From: Enemella evansiae
Lineage (GTDB): Bacteria > Pseudomonadota > Alphaproteobacteria > Rhodobacterales > Rhodobacteraceae
Direction of reading: 5' to 3'
Assembly (NCBI GenBank): GCA_017255395.1
Contig: JAFKDC010000012.1
Coordinates: 88,643 to 152,642, forward strand
DNA length: 64,000 nucleotides
This document shows, in pieces, positions 37,911 through 48,169 of the stretch; the stretch's first letter is position 1; the number at the start of each line of letters is the position of its first letter. Under the pieces are notes generated by a model, which saw nothing but the letters and a program-made list of their open reading frames with translations, was not told where the DNA came from and did no database searches. A program made the translations under genes and the position numbers.

Positions 37911-39578
37911 ATGAGCGACAACAGACTGATCTATCTTCCCCTCGGCGGCGCCGGGGAAATCGGCATGAACTGCTACGTCTATGGCTACGGCAAACCCGGC
38001 GAGGAACGCCTGATTGTCGTCGACATCGGCGTGACATTCCCGGACATGGACACCACGCCCGGCGTCGACCTGATCATCCCGGACATCAGCTGGCTGAAGG
38101 AAAACCGCCACCGGATCGAGGCGGTGCTGATCACCCACGCGCATGAGGATCATGTCGGCGCCGTGGGTCACACCTTCGAACAGCTGGGCGCTCCGATCTA
38201 CGCGCGGGCCTTCACGTCGAACATCGCGCGGCACAAGCTGGCGGAATACGGGGTCGAGGGGAAAGCTGTGCGCACCGTGTCGGCATGGCCGGAAACCGTC
38301 ACGCTGGGGCCCTTCACCGTGGGCTTCCTGCCGATCTCGCACTCGATCCCCGAAAGCTCGGGGCTGGTGATCGACAGCCCTGCGGGCCGCGTGATCCACA
38401 CCGGCGACTTCAAGCTGGATCGCACGCCGCTGGTGGGCGAGGCATGGGACCCGGACCTTTGGGCCGAGGTGTCGAAGGACGGGGTGAAGGCGCTGGTCTG
38501 CGATTCGACCAACGTGTTCTCGCGCCATCCGGGCCGGTCCGAGGCGATTGTCGGCCCGGCTGTGGAAAAGCTGGTGGCCGAGGCGAAAAGCATGGTCGTG
38601 GCCACCACCTTCGCGTCGAACGTGGCGCGGGTGAAGACGCTGGCCGAGGCGGGCGACCGCGCGGGCCGGTCGATCTGCCTTCTGGGCCGCGCCATGCGGC
38701 GGATGATCGAGGCGGCGGTCGAGACCGGCGTCTTGTCGTCTTTCCCCAAGGTGATCGGGCCGGAGGACGTGACCTCGATCCCGCGCGAAAACGTCATGCT
38801 GCTGGTCACCGGCAGCCAGGGCGAGCGGCGGGCGGCCTCGGCGCAGCTGGCGCGTGGCAAATACAACGGGATCGAGTTGCAGGAGGGCGACCTCTTTCTG
38901 TTCTCCTCCAAGACCATCCCGGGCAATGAACGCGACGTGGTCCGCATCATGAACCAGCTGTCCGAGAAGGGTGTCGATATCGTCGATGACGGCATGGGCG
39001 ACTATCACGTTTCGGGCCATGCGAACCGCCCGGATCTGGAAACCGTCCACGACGTGGTGCAGCCGCAGGTCGTGGTGCCGATGCACGGCGAACACCGGCA
39101 CCTGCGCGAACACGCCCGCCTTGCCTCTGCGAAGGGGCGCAAGGGGGTTCTGGCGGTCAACGGCATGATGATCGACCTTTCCGGCAACGAACCCAGGGTG
39201 GTCGAATACATCGAGACCGGGCGCACTTATCTGGACGGATCGGTGCAGATCGGCGCGCTGGATGGCATCGTGCGCGACCGCATCCGCATGGCGCTGAACG
39301 GGCATGTGATCGTGACCGTAATCCTGGATGAGGACGATCAGCCGCTTGGCGAGCCCTGGTGCGAGATCATGGGCCTGCCCGAGATGGGGCGCAGTCATGC
39401 ACCGCTGGTTGACGTTCTGGAAGAGGATCTGTCGCAGTTCATGGGTCGGGCCGGGGACAAGACCCTGACCGACGACGACAAGCTGGAAGAGGGGCTGCGC
39501 CGTGTCACGCGCCAGAGCACCCAGAACGAGATCGGCAAGAAGCCCGAGGTCACGGTTGTCGTAAGCCGCCTGAGCTGA
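37911..39578 (+). CDS. rnj: Ribonuclease J
   Basis: A 555-residue metallo-beta-lactamase / beta-CASP ribonuclease with endo- and 5'-exonuclease activity in mRNA decay and rRNA maturation. The zinc motif HAHEDHVGAVGH is at about residues 74-85, and further ligands lie in HTGDFKLD. The beta-CASP motif with SGHANRPDLE, followed by PMHGEHRHLREHA, is present. It is five bases downstream of coaX. The last 29 bases overlap the convergent PilZ gene. Confidence 0.93.
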   Translation: MSDNRLIYLPLGGAGEIGMNCYVYGYGKPGEERLIVVDIGVTFPDMDTTPGVDLIIPDISWLKENRHRIEAVLITHAHEDHVGAVGHTFEQLGAPIYARAFTSNIARHKLAEYGVEGKAVRTVSAWPETVTLGPFTVGFLPISHSIPESSGLVIDSPAGRVIHTGDFKLDRTPLVGEAWDPDLWAEVSKDGVKALVCDSTNVFSRHPGRSEAIVGPAVEKLVAEAKSMVVATTFASNVARVKTLAEAGDRAGRSICLLGRAMRRMIEAAVETGVLSSFPKVIGPEDVTSIPRENVMLLVTGSQGERRAASAQLARGKYNGIELQEGDLFLFSSKTIPGNERDVVRIMNQLSEKGVDIVDDGMGDYHVSGHANRPDLETVHDVVQPQVVVPMHGEHRHLREHARLASAKGRKGVLAVNGMMIDLSGNEPRVVEYIETGRTYLDGSVQIGALDGIVRDRIRMALNGHVIVTVILDEDDQPLGEPWCEIMGLPEMGRSHAPLVDVLEEDLSQFMGRAGDKTLTDDDKLEEGLRRVTRQSTQNEIGKKPEVTVVVSRLS

Positions 39579-39915
39579 GCCACGGCGCAGGGTTGCCGAA
39601 CCGCGTCGCGAGTTGCTGTTCCAGCGCGGTGCGGACAGAATGCGACAGGTCGAACTGCACACCCAGCGACTGGCGGTCCTTCCACCGCTGGGTGCTGGGG
39701 TATGTGCCCAGCCCATCGATGCAAAGCCGGAAATCGAGCGCGCGGAGGGAACTGCGGGCGACCGGATCGAGCGACAGTCTTGCGCCCCCGGCCGAGATGT
39801 CGCGGACCGTGCAGGGTATTTCGAACCCGTCCTGAATCGCATGTGCCCAGAGCGAGACCTCGAACCGCTCGAACTCGCGAATGTAAGCTGATGCCAAGGC
39901 ATTCTGTGTCGTCAT
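39550..39915 (-). CDS. PilZ-domain protein, probable c-di-GMP receptor
   Basis: A 121-residue single-domain protein. The c-di-GMP-binding motifs RxxxR (REFER) and DxSxxG (DISAGG in TVRDISAGGARL) are both intact. It probably couples c-di-GMP to motility or surface behaviour; the target is unknown. The last codons overlap the 3' end of rnj on the other strand, so the stop at 39550 sits inside rnj. Confidence 0.82.
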   Translation of the reverse strand: MTTQNALASAYIREFERFEVSLWAHAIQDGFEIPCTVRDISAGGARLSLDPVARSSLRALDFRLCIDGLGTYPSTQRWKDRQSLGVQFDLSHSVRTALEQQLATRFGNPAPWLSSGGLRQP

Positions 39916-40036
39916 GTATCGTCCCAGTCGCGAGGGCGGATCGCGCGACGCAAGGCTTGCACGGCTTATCTTAACGAATCGCGAAGACTGACGTGGCTGG
40001 GGGAACTCCGGCCACGCGGGTCACGTTCCTTTTGTA

Positions 40037-40051
40037 TCGCGAATGTCGCGA
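40037..40051. promoter_or_regulatory. Possible operator upstream of osmC
   Basis: The palindromic hexamer TCGCGA occurs at 40037-40042 and 40046-40051, nine bases apart, just before the osmC ribosome site, and again at 39979-39984. Palindromes at this location could be sites for a repressor of the peroxide/osmotic response, which is inference. Confidence 0.25.
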
Positions 40052-40073
40052 AATGGACAAAAGGAGCAAGACC

Positions 40074-40499
40074 ATGATCACGAAAGCCGGTTCCGCGAAA
40101 TGGATGGGTGGCCTCAAGGACGGCAAGGGCACCGTGTCGACCGAAAGCACGGCTTTGAAGGATCAGCCTTACGGCTTCAACACCCGGTTCGAGGAGCAGG
40201 CGGGCACCAATCCCGAAGAACTGATCGCCGCCGCCCATGCCAGCTGCTTTTCCATGGCGCTGTCGATGATCCTCGGGCAAAGCGACCTGACCCCGGAAGA
40301 GATCTCTACAACCGCCAAGGTGTCGATGGACAAGGACGGCGAAGGGTTTGCCGTGAAGAAAAGTCACCTGACGGTGGCCGCCAAGGTCCCCGGCGCCTCG
40401 GAAGAGGACTTCATGAAGGCGGCAGAGGCGGCAAAGGCCGGTTGCCCGATCTCGAAGGTTCTGAATTGCGAGATCACGATGCAGGCCACGTTGGCCTGA
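40074..40499 (+). CDS. osmC: OsmC-family peroxidase
   Basis: A 141-residue OsmC/Ohr-fold thiol peroxidase that reduces organic hydroperoxides. The two redox cysteines are in HASCFSMAL and the C-terminal CPISKVLN. The layout fits OsmC rather than Ohr. The ATG at 40074 with AAAGGAG upstream is chosen. It converges on the helicase. Confidence 0.85.
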   Translation: MITKAGSAKWMGGLKDGKGTVSTESTALKDQPYGFNTRFEEQAGTNPEELIAAAHASCFSMALSMILGQSDLTPEEISTTAKVSMDKDGEGFAVKKSHLTVAAKVPGASEEDFMKAAEAAKAGCPISKVLNCEITMQATLA

Positions 40500-40571
40500 C
40501 CCGGGCCTCAATCCCGGGTGCGTCGGGATGTTGGGTTCTACAGGTGTAGCGATTGCCCGGCGCCGGGTGAC

Positions 40572-40596
40572 GAGGGGTCGCCTTTGGCGGCCCCTC
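40572..40596. terminator. Probable two-way terminator between osmC and the helicase
   Basis: GAGGGGTCGCC (40572-40582), TTT loop and GGCGGCCCCTC (40586-40596) form an 11-pair stem with one T.G pair. It lies between convergent genes and lacks a clear T-tract on either side. Confidence 0.45.
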
Positions 40597-40603
40597 CGAC
40601 CCG

Positions 40604-42025
40604 TCAGGAAGCGCGGCGTTCGTCGAAGCTGAGCGCGATGAATTCGGGCATGTGATCGCCCATACCCACGATATTGCTGCCGCTGCCGCGCCGGTCTCCG
40701 CGCTCGGTCCGGTCATTGCGGTCAGACCGGTCTGCGCGCGGGCTGCGCTCGGGGCGGTCGTTGCGCGGCTCGTCCTTGCGGGACCGGCTGCGGGTGCGCG
40801 ACCGCGAGCGGCTTTCGCCCTCGTCGCTGCGGGCCTCGGGCTTTTCCTCCGGTTCGGCGGCGGGCGCGGGGGCACCCTTCACCGGGTTGTCGATACGCGG
40901 GATTTCCTTCTGGATCAGCTTTTCGACCGCTTCAAAGTACTTCTCGTCACGCGGCGTGCTGATGGTGAAGGCTTTGCCGGAACGTCCGGCACGCCCGGTG
41001 CGTCCGATGCGGTGGACGTAGTCCTCGGCATGGCTGGGCACGTCAAAGTTGAAGACGTGGCTGACCGCCGGAATATCGAGACCCCGCGCCGCCACGTCAG
41101 AGGCGATCAGCAGACGCACCTCGCCGTTGCGGAAGCCGTCGAGAGTCTTCATCCGGGTCGACTGGTCAAGGTCGCCATGGATCGGCGCGGCGTTATAGCC
41201 GTATTTCTTCAGCGACTTGGCGACCACGTCCACATCGACCTTGCGGTTGCAGAAGATGATCGCGTTGGTGCAGGCCTCGCCTTCCCGGTCGATCAGCGCG
41301 CGCAGAACATTGCGCTTTTCGGTGCCTTCGCGGTCGCGGCGCGACGGCTTGAAGACAACGGCGCCCTGTTCGATGGTCTCGGAGGCGGTGGCCTGGCGGG
41401 CCACCTCGATCCGGGCCGGGGCCGAGAGGAAGGTGTTGGTGATGCGTTCGATCTCGGGCGCCATGGTGGCCGAGAAGAACAGCGTCTGCCGGGTGAAGGG
41501 CGTCAGGCTGAAGATGCGCTCGATATCGGGGATGAAGCCCATGTCGAGCATGCGGTCGGCTTCGTCGACAACCATGATCTCGATGCCGGTCAGCAGCAAC
41601 TTGCCGCGCTCGAAATGGTCGAGCAGGCGGCCGGGTGTGGCGATCAGCACGTCGACGCCCTTGTCGATCAGAACGTCCTGTTCCTTGAAGGACACGCCGC
41701 CGATCAGCAGCGCCTTCGTCAGCTTCACGTATTTGGAATAGGTGTCGAAGTTCTCGGCGACCTGCGCGGCCAGTTCGCGCGTCGGGCACAGCACAAGGCT
41801 GCGCGGCATCCGGGCGCGGGCGCGGCCACGGGCAAGCTTGCAGATCATCGGAAGGGTGAAAGAGGCGGTCTTGCCGGTGCCGGTCTGGGCGATCCCGAGA
41901 ACGTCCTTACCTTCGAGGGCATGGGGAATGGCGCCGGCCTGAATCGGCGTCGGCGTCTCGTATCCCGCCTCTTCGATGGCTTTCAGGACTTTGGGGCTGA
42001 GGTTCAGGTCAGAAAATTTTGTCAT
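40604..42025 (-). CDS. DEAD-box ATP-dependent RNA helicase (RhlE-like)
   Basis: A 473-residue helicase for RNA unwinding and ribosome assembly or mRNA decay. Motifs in order: F..LNLSPKVLKAI and TPIQAGAIP (Q motif), AQTGTGKT, PTRELA, VVDEADRMLD, SAT, and HRIGRTGRAG. The two RecA-like domains are followed by an Arg/Ser/Asp/Glu-rich tail (about 380-473) typical of RNA-binding extensions. A hairpin abuts the start codon (42028-42048) and no Shine-Dalgarno-like sequence is seen, which may affect translation. Confidence 0.92.
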   Translation of the reverse strand: MTKFSDLNLSPKVLKAIEEAGYETPTPIQAGAIPHALEGKDVLGIAQTGTGKTASFTLPMICKLARGRARARMPRSLVLCPTRELAAQVAENFDTYSKYVKLTKALLIGGVSFKEQDVLIDKGVDVLIATPGRLLDHFERGKLLLTGIEIMVVDEADRMLDMGFIPDIERIFSLTPFTRQTLFFSATMAPEIERITNTFLSAPARIEVARQATASETIEQGAVVFKPSRRDREGTEKRNVLRALIDREGEACTNAIIFCNRKVDVDVVAKSLKKYGYNAAPIHGDLDQSTRMKTLDGFRNGEVRLLIASDVAARGLDIPAVSHVFNFDVPSHAEDYVHRIGRTGRAGRSGKAFTISTPRDEKYFEAVEKLIQKEIPRIDNPVKGAPAPAAEPEEKPEARSDEGESRSRSRTRSRSRKDEPRNDRPERSPRADRSDRNDRTERGDRRGSGSNIVGMGDHMPEFIALSFDERRAS

Positions 42026-42027
42026 GT

Positions 42028-42048
42028 GTGTCCGTGGTTTGCGGACAC
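42028..42048 (-). promoter_or_regulatory. Hairpin adjoining the helicase start codon
   Basis: GTGTCCG (42028-42034) and CGGACAC (42042-42048) form a seven-pair stem with a seven-base loop. The stem ends two bases before the ATG of the minus-strand helicase, in the place of a ribosome binding site. A temperature- or helicase-sensitive translation control is possible. Confidence 0.45.
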
Positions 42049-42137
42049 TGGTGGCCTGGCCCGCACATCTGTCAGGGGGCGGACCCGGCTGGCCCGGCGT
42101 GAAGTCGCTTGATACCCCGTGGCGGCGCTATAGGGAA

Positions 42138-42178
42138 AAACCCCGCCGAGGTCAATCGGTGCGTGATCACAGGGGTTT
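42138..42178 (-). terminator. Possible terminator after the glycosyltransferase pair
   Basis: Read on the minus strand, AAACCCC and GGGGTTT pair across a 27-base loop and run into TTTTT. The stem is short and the loop long. It lies between the end of the glycosyltransferase genes and the helicase promoter region. Confidence 0.3.
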
Positions 42179-42186
42179 GCGCCGGG

Positions 42187-43161
42187 TCACGGAGCTTCGG
42201 CGCCGGTTGCGGGTCCGGAGAGAATGCCCGGGAAGTGTTTTTCGCGAACCCCGTCAAAATCCATGCGGTGGCGCCGCAGCAGGCCGTGGCGGTCCAGCCG
42301 GGCACAGAGGTCGGCGCTTGCGGTGCAGACCTCGTCGAAGAAGGCGCGCAGGGCGGACTCGCCGCCGGTGTCCTCGATCATGGCAAAGAGGTCATGCAGG
42401 TTCACGGCCCCGTCGCGCCGGACCTGCGGCTTCAGCTCTGACCGGTAGGAACCGCGGGCCAGCCGGAAGCGGTAGGCGTCGATGAAATGCTGCCAGTCTG
42501 CGGCATGGAAATGGCCAAGCTCGATACCGGGAAGGGCCTGCTGCCCGGGGTTTTCCTGTCCGTTCAGGCTGAGATTGTGGATCTTGAACTGCAGGCCGGG
42601 CGTGCCCGCGCGGAAGAACAGCTTGCCCGCGACATGGCTGAGAAAACCGCCGGACAGATGCGGGCCCCAGGTGGGAAAGCAGTCCTCTGCCGCCTCTTGT
42701 CGGGGGCCCTGCGCAAGGTGGAAGGCTTTGAAGGCGGTCTCTCCCGGTGTCGTGCCGGAACCGGGTGCCAAGGCCTCGACCGGGCGCAGGCGGGCGCAGA
42801 GGCAATCCTCGGGCAGAGCATGAAGATGGTCTCCTATCGATCTGTCTGGCAATAGAAATTCGTCGATATCGATATGCGCCAGCCAGTCCGTTTCGGCCTT
42901 GCGGTTGTTGGCGTGGCGCACGTTCAGCCCCTGCCGTGCCTGATGCTTGTCGGGGCGACCCTTGCGCTTGGCCCACCAGGCGGAATCGGTGTGCCAGGCC
43001 CGGATTTTCGGGTGCGCCTTCAGCACGGCCAGCGTCTCTGGCGCGTCCTCGTCGAGGTAGAAGAACAGCCGGTGCGCGCCCTGTTCAAGATGCCAGGCGG
43101 CGAAGGTCAGGATCGTGCGCATCGGCGCCTTCACGGTGGTCACGGTGCCCCATGTGGTCAT
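42187..43161 (-). CDS. Glycosyltransferase family 2 protein (Glyco_tranf_2_4 type)
   Basis: A 324-residue protein that begins TTWGTVTTVKAPMRTILTFA, with YLDED at about 35-40 and the metal-binding DxD region in DWLAHIDIDEFLLPD at about 93-107. These are hallmarks of the Glyco_tranf_2_4 family, often acting on surface polysaccharide. The start overlaps the upstream glycosyltransferase stop (ATGA), and the whole protein resembles the C-terminal half of that neighbour, so they are tandem paralogues. The acceptor is unknown. Confidence 0.78.
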   Translation of the reverse strand: MTTWGTVTTVKAPMRTILTFAAWHLEQGAHRLFFYLDEDAPETLAVLKAHPKIRAWHTDSAWWAKRKGRPDKHQARQGLNVRHANNRKAETDWLAHIDIDEFLLPDRSIGDHLHALPEDCLCARLRPVEALAPGSGTTPGETAFKAFHLAQGPRQEAAEDCFPTWGPHLSGGFLSHVAGKLFFRAGTPGLQFKIHNLSLNGQENPGQQALPGIELGHFHAADWQHFIDAYRFRLARGSYRSELKPQVRRDGAVNLHDLFAMIEDTGGESALRAFFDEVCTASADLCARLDRHGLLRRHRMDFDGVREKHFPGILSGPATGAEAP

Positions 43162-44900
43162 GGCAGCGCCCCGTAGACCCGCCGGACCGCACCGTCGAGA
43201 TCGAGGTCGCGGGTCAGCAGCATGCCGCGCGCCGACAGCGCCTCGCGCAGCCTCGGTGTATCGGCGCAGACCTCGTCGAAGAAGCTGCGGAGCGCGTCCT
43301 CGCCCTCTTCGGAGAGGAAGCGCAACAACTCTGCCTGTCCCAGTTCGGGCCGGTCGGCGCGGGCGCGGTAGGATCCCTTTTCCTGACGGAATTTCAGGTG
43401 GTTGCGAAAATGCTCCCAGCTTGGCGCATGCAGGTGGGCAAGGTACAGCCCGGCGGGCTTGAAGCGGTTTGTGGCGTCTTCCCCCATGTGTTTCAGCGTG
43501 TGGATGCCCAGCCGCGTGTCGGCAATGCCGGTGCGGGCAAAGACCTTGCCCGAGGTATGCGACAGGAACCCGCCGTAAAGGTGCAGGCCGAAGGTCGGGT
43601 AGATATCCTGCAACTCGGCCTTCTTCACGCCGGCCTGCTTGTGGGTCAGCTTGAAGTGGCGCGGGAGACCTTCGGCGGGGGCCAGCGCCTCGGCGGGCGG
43701 CAGGCGCGTGATTGCGGTGCCGGGTGGGACGGCGGCGAGGGTCTCGGGCATAGAGCGGTCGGTCAGGATGAACTCGTCGACGTCGATGTGGCCCAGCCAG
43801 TCGAGGTCTCCGGCGGAGGCGCGCAGGCTTTGCGTGGCATTGTGAGCCTGCCGCAGCTGGTGTGCTTCTGCTCTCTTCTTTCCTGCGTTTTCCCAATAAT
43901 TTGCGTCGCATTGTGTAACCGTCACGCGAGGATCTCGCGTGAGGTAGCGCGCTGCGGCTTCGTCGGGTTCGTCGAGGTAGAGGTGCAGCGCATGGGCGCC
44001 GAGGTCGAGATGGTAGGCGGCGAAGCGCGCGATGCGGTCGGGCGGGGCCTTGACGGTCGAGACGAGGCCCCAGCGCAGGGTGCGCGGATCCAGAGGCGTG
44101 GCCGGGACCGGGGCGATGTTGGACTTGCGCGGCTTGGCGGCGGGGTCGTCCTTTTCGCGCCGGGTTTTGCGCTGGCTCATGACCCGCAGTCGCCGGAACA
44201 GCGTGTTGGGGTCGTGGATCAGCATGTCCAAGAGGTGATGCGCGAGCGGTTGGATGACGACGTCATCCTCGGCCTCTTGCCAGAGACGCCCCAGCAGGTT
44301 GACGTCGAGCCCGCCGTTCACGAGGCTGTAGCTGTTCATCGCCATCGGCAGGGTGCCGCGAATTTTCCCATCGAGCACAAAGGCCTTGTCCGAGGGGGTG
44401 CCGGAGTAAAGCCGCTCTGTCTCGTAGAGTTTCATCATCCCGAAAAGCACCGTCAGCGCCAGCCCGACGGACCGCTGCACGGTGGTCGTGCCGTGGTCGC
44501 CGAAGGTGGTGATGGATGACACCAGCCAGCGCGGATCGAGTTCGGCCAGCAAATGCGCACCCTGTTCGGCCCAGAGGCGCTGGAACAGCACGGCGGCCTC
44601 GGGCGGGGCGCTGCGCTTGCGCAGGTGCGAGATCAGAAGCGCGTTCAGCGCGCAGAGGTCCGAGGCGCCCGTCAGCTCCTCGCGGATCTGGAAGGTCTTG
44701 CGATGCAGGGCGGACCGGAACGGCGGGGCATGGCGCGGGTCGTCCTTGGGCGGGGTGATGCGACTTTGTGTCAGCGGCACGAGGTCGAGATCGGCGGGGG
44801 GCAGGCCCTCGTCCGCGCGGTGCTCGAAGGGGTCTCGGCGGCCTTCGTACTGGGCGATGACGGCATCCATGCCGCCCTTGTAGACCGGGGTTCTGCTCAT
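43158..44900 (-). CDS. Two-domain glycosyltransferase family 2 protein
   Basis: A 580-residue protein. The N-terminal 270 residues form a helical domain of unknown kind, with VYKGGMDAVIAQYEGRRDPF near the start. The C-terminal part from about 274 (WGLVSTVKAPPDRIARFAAY, then LYLDEPDEAAA, and DWLGHIDVDEFILTD near 370) matches the single-domain glycosyltransferase downstream. The intact DxD residues imply an active enzyme. Start at 44900, since the longer frame upstream is not conserved-looking. Possibly a capsule or exopolysaccharide function. Confidence 0.75.
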   Translation of the reverse strand: MSRTPVYKGGMDAVIAQYEGRRDPFEHRADEGLPPADLDLVPLTQSRITPPKDDPRHAPPFRSALHRKTFQIREELTGASDLCALNALLISHLRKRSAPPEAAVLFQRLWAEQGAHLLAELDPRWLVSSITTFGDHGTTTVQRSVGLALTVLFGMMKLYETERLYSGTPSDKAFVLDGKIRGTLPMAMNSYSLVNGGLDVNLLGRLWQEAEDDVVIQPLAHHLLDMLIHDPNTLFRRLRVMSQRKTRREKDDPAAKPRKSNIAPVPATPLDPRTLRWGLVSTVKAPPDRIARFAAYHLDLGAHALHLYLDEPDEAAARYLTRDPRVTVTQCDANYWENAGKKRAEAHQLRQAHNATQSLRASAGDLDWLGHIDVDEFILTDRSMPETLAAVPPGTAITRLPPAEALAPAEGLPRHFKLTHKQAGVKKAELQDIYPTFGLHLYGGFLSHTSGKVFARTGIADTRLGIHTLKHMGEDATNRFKPAGLYLAHLHAPSWEHFRNHLKFRQEKGSYRARADRPELGQAELLRFLSEEGEDALRSFFDEVCADTPRLREALSARGMLLTRDLDLDGAVRRVYGALP

Positions 44901-45064
44901 GTGTGCATGATTGGCGAAGCCCGCGTGCCGGGGCAAGCGGGCATTTGATCCAAAGGGGCGCTGCGCGCGCAGGGGTCTCGTCGGGCGGCCCTTGGTCTTC
45001 TCCTCGGGTTGGCGCGCGGGGCGGGCGTTGCGGGCCTTTTCAAATGGCCCGGGGTTTGCCATGA

Positions 45065-46198
<1,134 letters not shown>

Positions 46199-46562
46199 AG
46201 GGCTCGCGGGGTGGATTCGTCGAGGGGATTCGCCCGGGCTTCTGCGCCGGGGTAGGCACCGACCGATTGGTTGGGCTGTGTTTCTTGTGGGACCGGGGCT
46301 GACGGGCTGCCATGGTTGCTCGGCAGTCGACTGCCCCGTCCGGCCATTGCCGGGCGGAGCGGCTGGCCGGGTTTCATGGCCTTTGGGCCTGTCGAATCTG
46401 ATCTGTTGCGCGGTGTTTTTGCGGGTGGTCAGCAAGGCGCCTCTTTGGGGCTGTTGGATTAGGTATCTGGACCAAGAAGAAGAAGCAGGCCGCGCGCATC
46501 GGCTGTGACGGGCGTGTGGCGGGCCTGAGTATTTTGGCAGAAGAGAAGCCCAGGGCCGCGCT
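46199..46562. other. Intergenic region with two dispersed-element copies
   Basis: No convincing gene. 46461-46487 reads AGGTATCTGGACCAAGAAGA and 46521-46551 carries GAGTATTTTGGCAGAAGAGA; both belong to the family at 9454 and 36321. A short CCGGCCA/TGGCCGG stem lies near 46340. The rest shows no repeats or strong promoters. Confidence 0.6.
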
Positions 46563-47378
46563 TCAGGCCAGAAGGGTCGCGAGGGTCCGGTGCAGGAGGG
46601 CCGTGCCGCCGGGGGTCCAGCCGAGGCTGGCGAGGCGGGCGCAGCGGAGTTGGCTGACCGCTGTGTCGGCCTTTGCGGGAAGCGGGTATGGGCAGGCGGT
46701 GAGGCGCTGGACCTCGGCGAGCAGGTCGTGGCGGTCGAGCAGGATGTCGGACAGGTGGACCGGGCCGGGCGTGGTTTCGGTCAGCAGCAGGCGGACGGCC
46801 TGGGCGAGGTCGGCGGTGTGAACCTCGGTGGCGCGGCGGGGCACGATGGTTTTGCCCGCGCGGTAATCGGAGAAGAGCTCCCGCCATTTGTGCGCGCGGC
46901 CCGGGCCGTAGAGGCCGGTGGCGCGCAGGCTGAGGCCGGTGAGCGGGAGCGTCGCGAGGTGGGTCTCTGCCGCCAGCTTGGCCTGGCCGTAGAGGCTTTG
47001 CGGATCCGCTGCGCGGTCCTCGGGCAGGTTGGTGCCGGGGGGCAGCCCGTCGAAGACGGCCCGGGAGGAGAGGAAGATCACGCGTTTCACACCTTGCCGC
47101 GCGGCGGCGTCGAAGAGGCGCTTCGTGCCCTCGCGGTTGGCGGTGAGAAAGCCCGTGGGGTCGTCGCCTTCGCCGCCGCGGTACTTGCCCGGCAGGTGCG
47201 AGAAGGCGGCGTGGATCAGGGTGTCGACGCCGCTCAGATCCGGTGCGGGGCCGGTCAGGTCGAAGGCGCGGTGCGGTTTGCCCGGCAGGGGGCGACGGCC
47301 CAGCGTGAGGTCGGCAAGCGGGGCCAGGGCCTCTCCGGCGATGCCGGTGGCGCCGGTGAGCGCGATGTGGCCCGTCAC
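46563..47378 (-). CDS. sqdC: NAD(P)-dependent epimerase/dehydratase-like protein, probable SqdC
   Basis: A 271-residue extended short-chain dehydrogenase. The dinucleotide-binding motif GATGIAGEAL is at residues 8-17 and the catalytic YGQAK (YxxxK) is near 138. The start overlaps the gene upstream by four bases (ATGA). In the Rhodobacter sulfolipid operon order sqdB-sqdD-sqdC, SqdC is a small reductase-like protein with this fold, and gene order and sequence type agree here. Its exact reaction in sulfolipid synthesis is not well settled. Confidence 0.75.
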   Translation of the reverse strand: MTGHIALTGATGIAGEALAPLADLTLGRRPLPGKPHRAFDLTGPAPDLSGVDTLIHAAFSHLPGKYRGGEGDDPTGFLTANREGTKRLFDAAARQGVKRVIFLSSRAVFDGLPPGTNLPEDRAADPQSLYGQAKLAAETHLATLPLTGLSLRATGLYGPGRAHKWRELFSDYRAGKTIVPRRATEVHTADLAQAVRLLLTETTPGPVHLSDILLDRHDLLAEVQRLTACPYPLPAKADTAVSQLRCARLASLGWTPGGTALLHRTLATLLA

Positions 47379-48169
47379 GACGGGTCTTTCAGAGTGGAAA
47401 GGTCCGGCGCCGCGCAGGCGGCATAGGCGCGCCAGAGGTCGACGAGGGGTCTCAGGCGGTCCAGCTTGGCGTGCTCCTGCCAGGGCTTTTCGTATTGGTA
47501 GTGGATGACCTTGACCGAGGGCCAGTGCCAGAGCTCGGGCAGGTTGAACCAGACATATTGCAGCATGTTGTAGCTGACCGGCAGGCCGTGCCAGTCGGGG
47601 AAATAGTCTTCGAGGAAGGTCTGGTCGGTACGTTTCCAGAAGGCGCCGGGGGCGTCGAGGCGGGCCAGCATGGTGTCGAAGGTCCGGGCCGAGGGGCGGG
47701 CGGTGAAGACGCCGGAATTCAGGCGGTGGAAGTCGCCGAGGCCCTCGTAGAGATTGGGTGCGGCGCAGAATTCCGGGTAGTCGAAGAGCCGGTCGATATT
47801 GCGGATCACCAGCGTGTCGGCGTCAAGGAAGACCACCCGGTCATAGGGCAGCTGCCAGAGCCGCAGCTTGCAGAAGTTGTCGAGCGGCGTGTGGAAGGCT
47901 GGCTTCTCGCCCTTGGTGAAGGGGTTGCGGCCATGGATCTGATCCTTGGTATGGGCCGCGACGAAGGCGTCCGAGACCGGCAGGGGATCGACGTATACAA
48001 GCTGTGCACCAAGCGCGCGCAGGGGCGCGAGATCGGCGTCCTGCACACCGCCTGTATGCAGGACGACTCGATCCGCCGTTGTGCCGGTGGTGGCAAGCGC
48101 GTGGAGCAGCGCCCTTGCCCCCAACGCGAAGTCCGCGTTGGTGACAAGGGTGACATAGGCGGTGCTCAT
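47375..48169 (-). CDS. sqdD: Glycosyltransferase family 8 protein, probable SqdD
   Basis: A 264-residue glycogenin-like GT8 enzyme: MSTAYVTLVTNADFALGARA, the DxD metal site in VVFLDADTLVI near residue 116, and FNSG-like RLNSGVFTARPS. In the sulfolipid operon of Rhodobacter, SqdD is the glycosyltransferase that adds sulfoquinovose to diacylglycerol. Overlaps with both neighbours (ATGA) show one operon. Confidence 0.8.
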   Translation of the reverse strand: MSTAYVTLVTNADFALGARALLHALATTGTTADRVVLHTGGVQDADLAPLRALGAQLVYVDPLPVSDAFVAAHTKDQIHGRNPFTKGEKPAFHTPLDNFCKLRLWQLPYDRVVFLDADTLVIRNIDRLFDYPEFCAAPNLYEGLGDFHRLNSGVFTARPSARTFDTMLARLDAPGAFWKRTDQTFLEDYFPDWHGLPVSYNMLQYVWFNLPELWHWPSVKVIHYQYEKPWQEHAKLDRLRPLVDLWRAYAACAAPDLSTLKDPS

